From contig SLIS01000473.1 in NCBI GenBank assembly GCA_007135505.1, positions 1-6,130 on the forward strand: a DNA stretch of 6,130 nucleotides, in the 5' to 3' direction. The notes under the pieces were generated by a model that had not been told where the DNA came from, made no database searches, and saw only the letters and a list, made by a program, of their open reading frames with translations. Made by a program: the position numbers and the translations under genes. The stretch comes from Halovivax sp. GTDB lineage: Archaea > Halobacteriota > Halobacteria > Halobacteriales > Natrialbaceae. Shown one piece after another: positions 5,809 through 6,130 of this stretch. Within the stretch, counting starts at the first letter, position 1; every line of letters begins with the position of its first letter.

Positions 5809-6130
5809 TCAGAACCAGGCGACGACCCGCGAGACCGGCCCCGGCAGTCCGTCGACGGCCGCAGCGACTTCGGCCGCATCGATCGCCCCGGTCTTGAGAG
5901 CGACCGCCGCGTAGACCAGAAAGCCGATCGGCGGCACGACGAGGAGTGCAACGAGGCCCTCCAGGGCGTATCCCAGTGCGAATATAACGGGCGCAGCGAG
6001 GGCGACCGTCGTGACGGTGGGCCCGAGTCGAATGTCGGCCAGCGGATCGAAGCCGATCGTTCGCGCGGCGCGAACGTGCAGGGCGGCCATCGCGCCGTAG
6101 CCGCCCGTCGTCGCGGCCGCTGCCCCCCAC
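5809..6130 (-). CDS. C-terminal part of a probable polysaccharide flippase (5' end outside window)
   Basis: The frame is open from the right edge to a TGA at 5809-5811, giving 106 visible residues; an internal ATG at 6090 is not a likely start because the frame continues upstream without a stop. The visible part has the end of one membrane segment plus an amphipathic linker (about 5-34, including RAARTIGFDPLADIRLGP), then two strongly hydrophobic segments (about 38-56 and 58-78), and a short tail with IDAAEVAAAVDGLPG. This resembles the C-terminal end of haloarchaeal RfbX/Wzx-type oligosaccharide flippases of the MATE/MOP superfamily, where the GxDPLxD-type linker and an acidic tail with a conserved LPG are common. 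Such proteins move lipid-linked glycans across the membrane. The adjacent Wzy_C gene on the same strand supports this. The diagnostic N-terminal helices are outside the window. Confidence 0.68.
   Translation of the reverse strand, partial: WGAAAATTGGYGAMAALHVRAARTIGFDPLADIRLGPTVTTVALAAPVIFALGYALEGLVALLVVPPIGFLVYAAVALKTGAIDAAEVAAAVDGLPGPVSRVVAWF

Overview
The window looks like part of a cell-surface polysaccharide or glycan locus from a halophilic archaeon (class Halobacteria). This rests on uniformly high G+C, strongly acidic soluble proteins rich in Asp and Glu with little Lys, several genes with TATA-like elements about 28-34 nt before the ATG and no Shine-Dalgarno sequence (the haloarchaeal leaderless pattern), and characteristic protein families. 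The genus cannot be told from the sequence alone.

Layout, left to right. The last 52 codons of a plus-strand gene (2-160), possibly a glycosyltransferase, are followed after a 196-nt spacer by a 417-residue polytopic membrane protein of the O-antigen ligase/polymerase (Wzy_C) superfamily (357-1610). A hairpin plus a short T run sits just after its stop. Two minus-strand genes converge on it: a PIG-L/LmbE-type zinc N-acetyl-sugar deacetylase (1720-2337) and, upstream of that, a HAD-superfamily hydrolase (2430-3101). A 214-nt divergent spacer containing phased 14-bp repeats separates the HAD gene from a plus-strand ATP-grasp ligase with a carbamoyl-phosphate-synthase-like fold (3316-4323). This in turn converges, with a 41-nt gap, on a second and quite different Wzy_C protein (4365-5630, minus). 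Finally, the C-terminal part of a probable polysaccharide flippase (5809-6130, minus) runs off the right edge.

How they may work together: the flippase and the second Wzy_C protein are consecutive on one strand and form a plausible export/polymerisation (Wzx/Wzy-like) pair. The first Wzy_C protein could be a second polymerase or a ligase. The central deacetylase, HAD and ATP-grasp genes are soluble enzymes that could build or modify a precursor sugar; removal of an N-acetyl group followed by ATP-dependent acylation of the freed amine is one possible scheme, but this is inference.

The most notable non-coding signals are three alternating copies of a 7-bp arm that bracket the putative TATA element of the deacetylase gene, the 14-bp phased repeats in the HAD/ATP-grasp divergent spacer, and the terminator-like hairpin after the first Wzy_C gene. 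No RNA genes, insertion sequences or CRISPR arrays were seen, and no gene-free stretch exceeds 300 nt.
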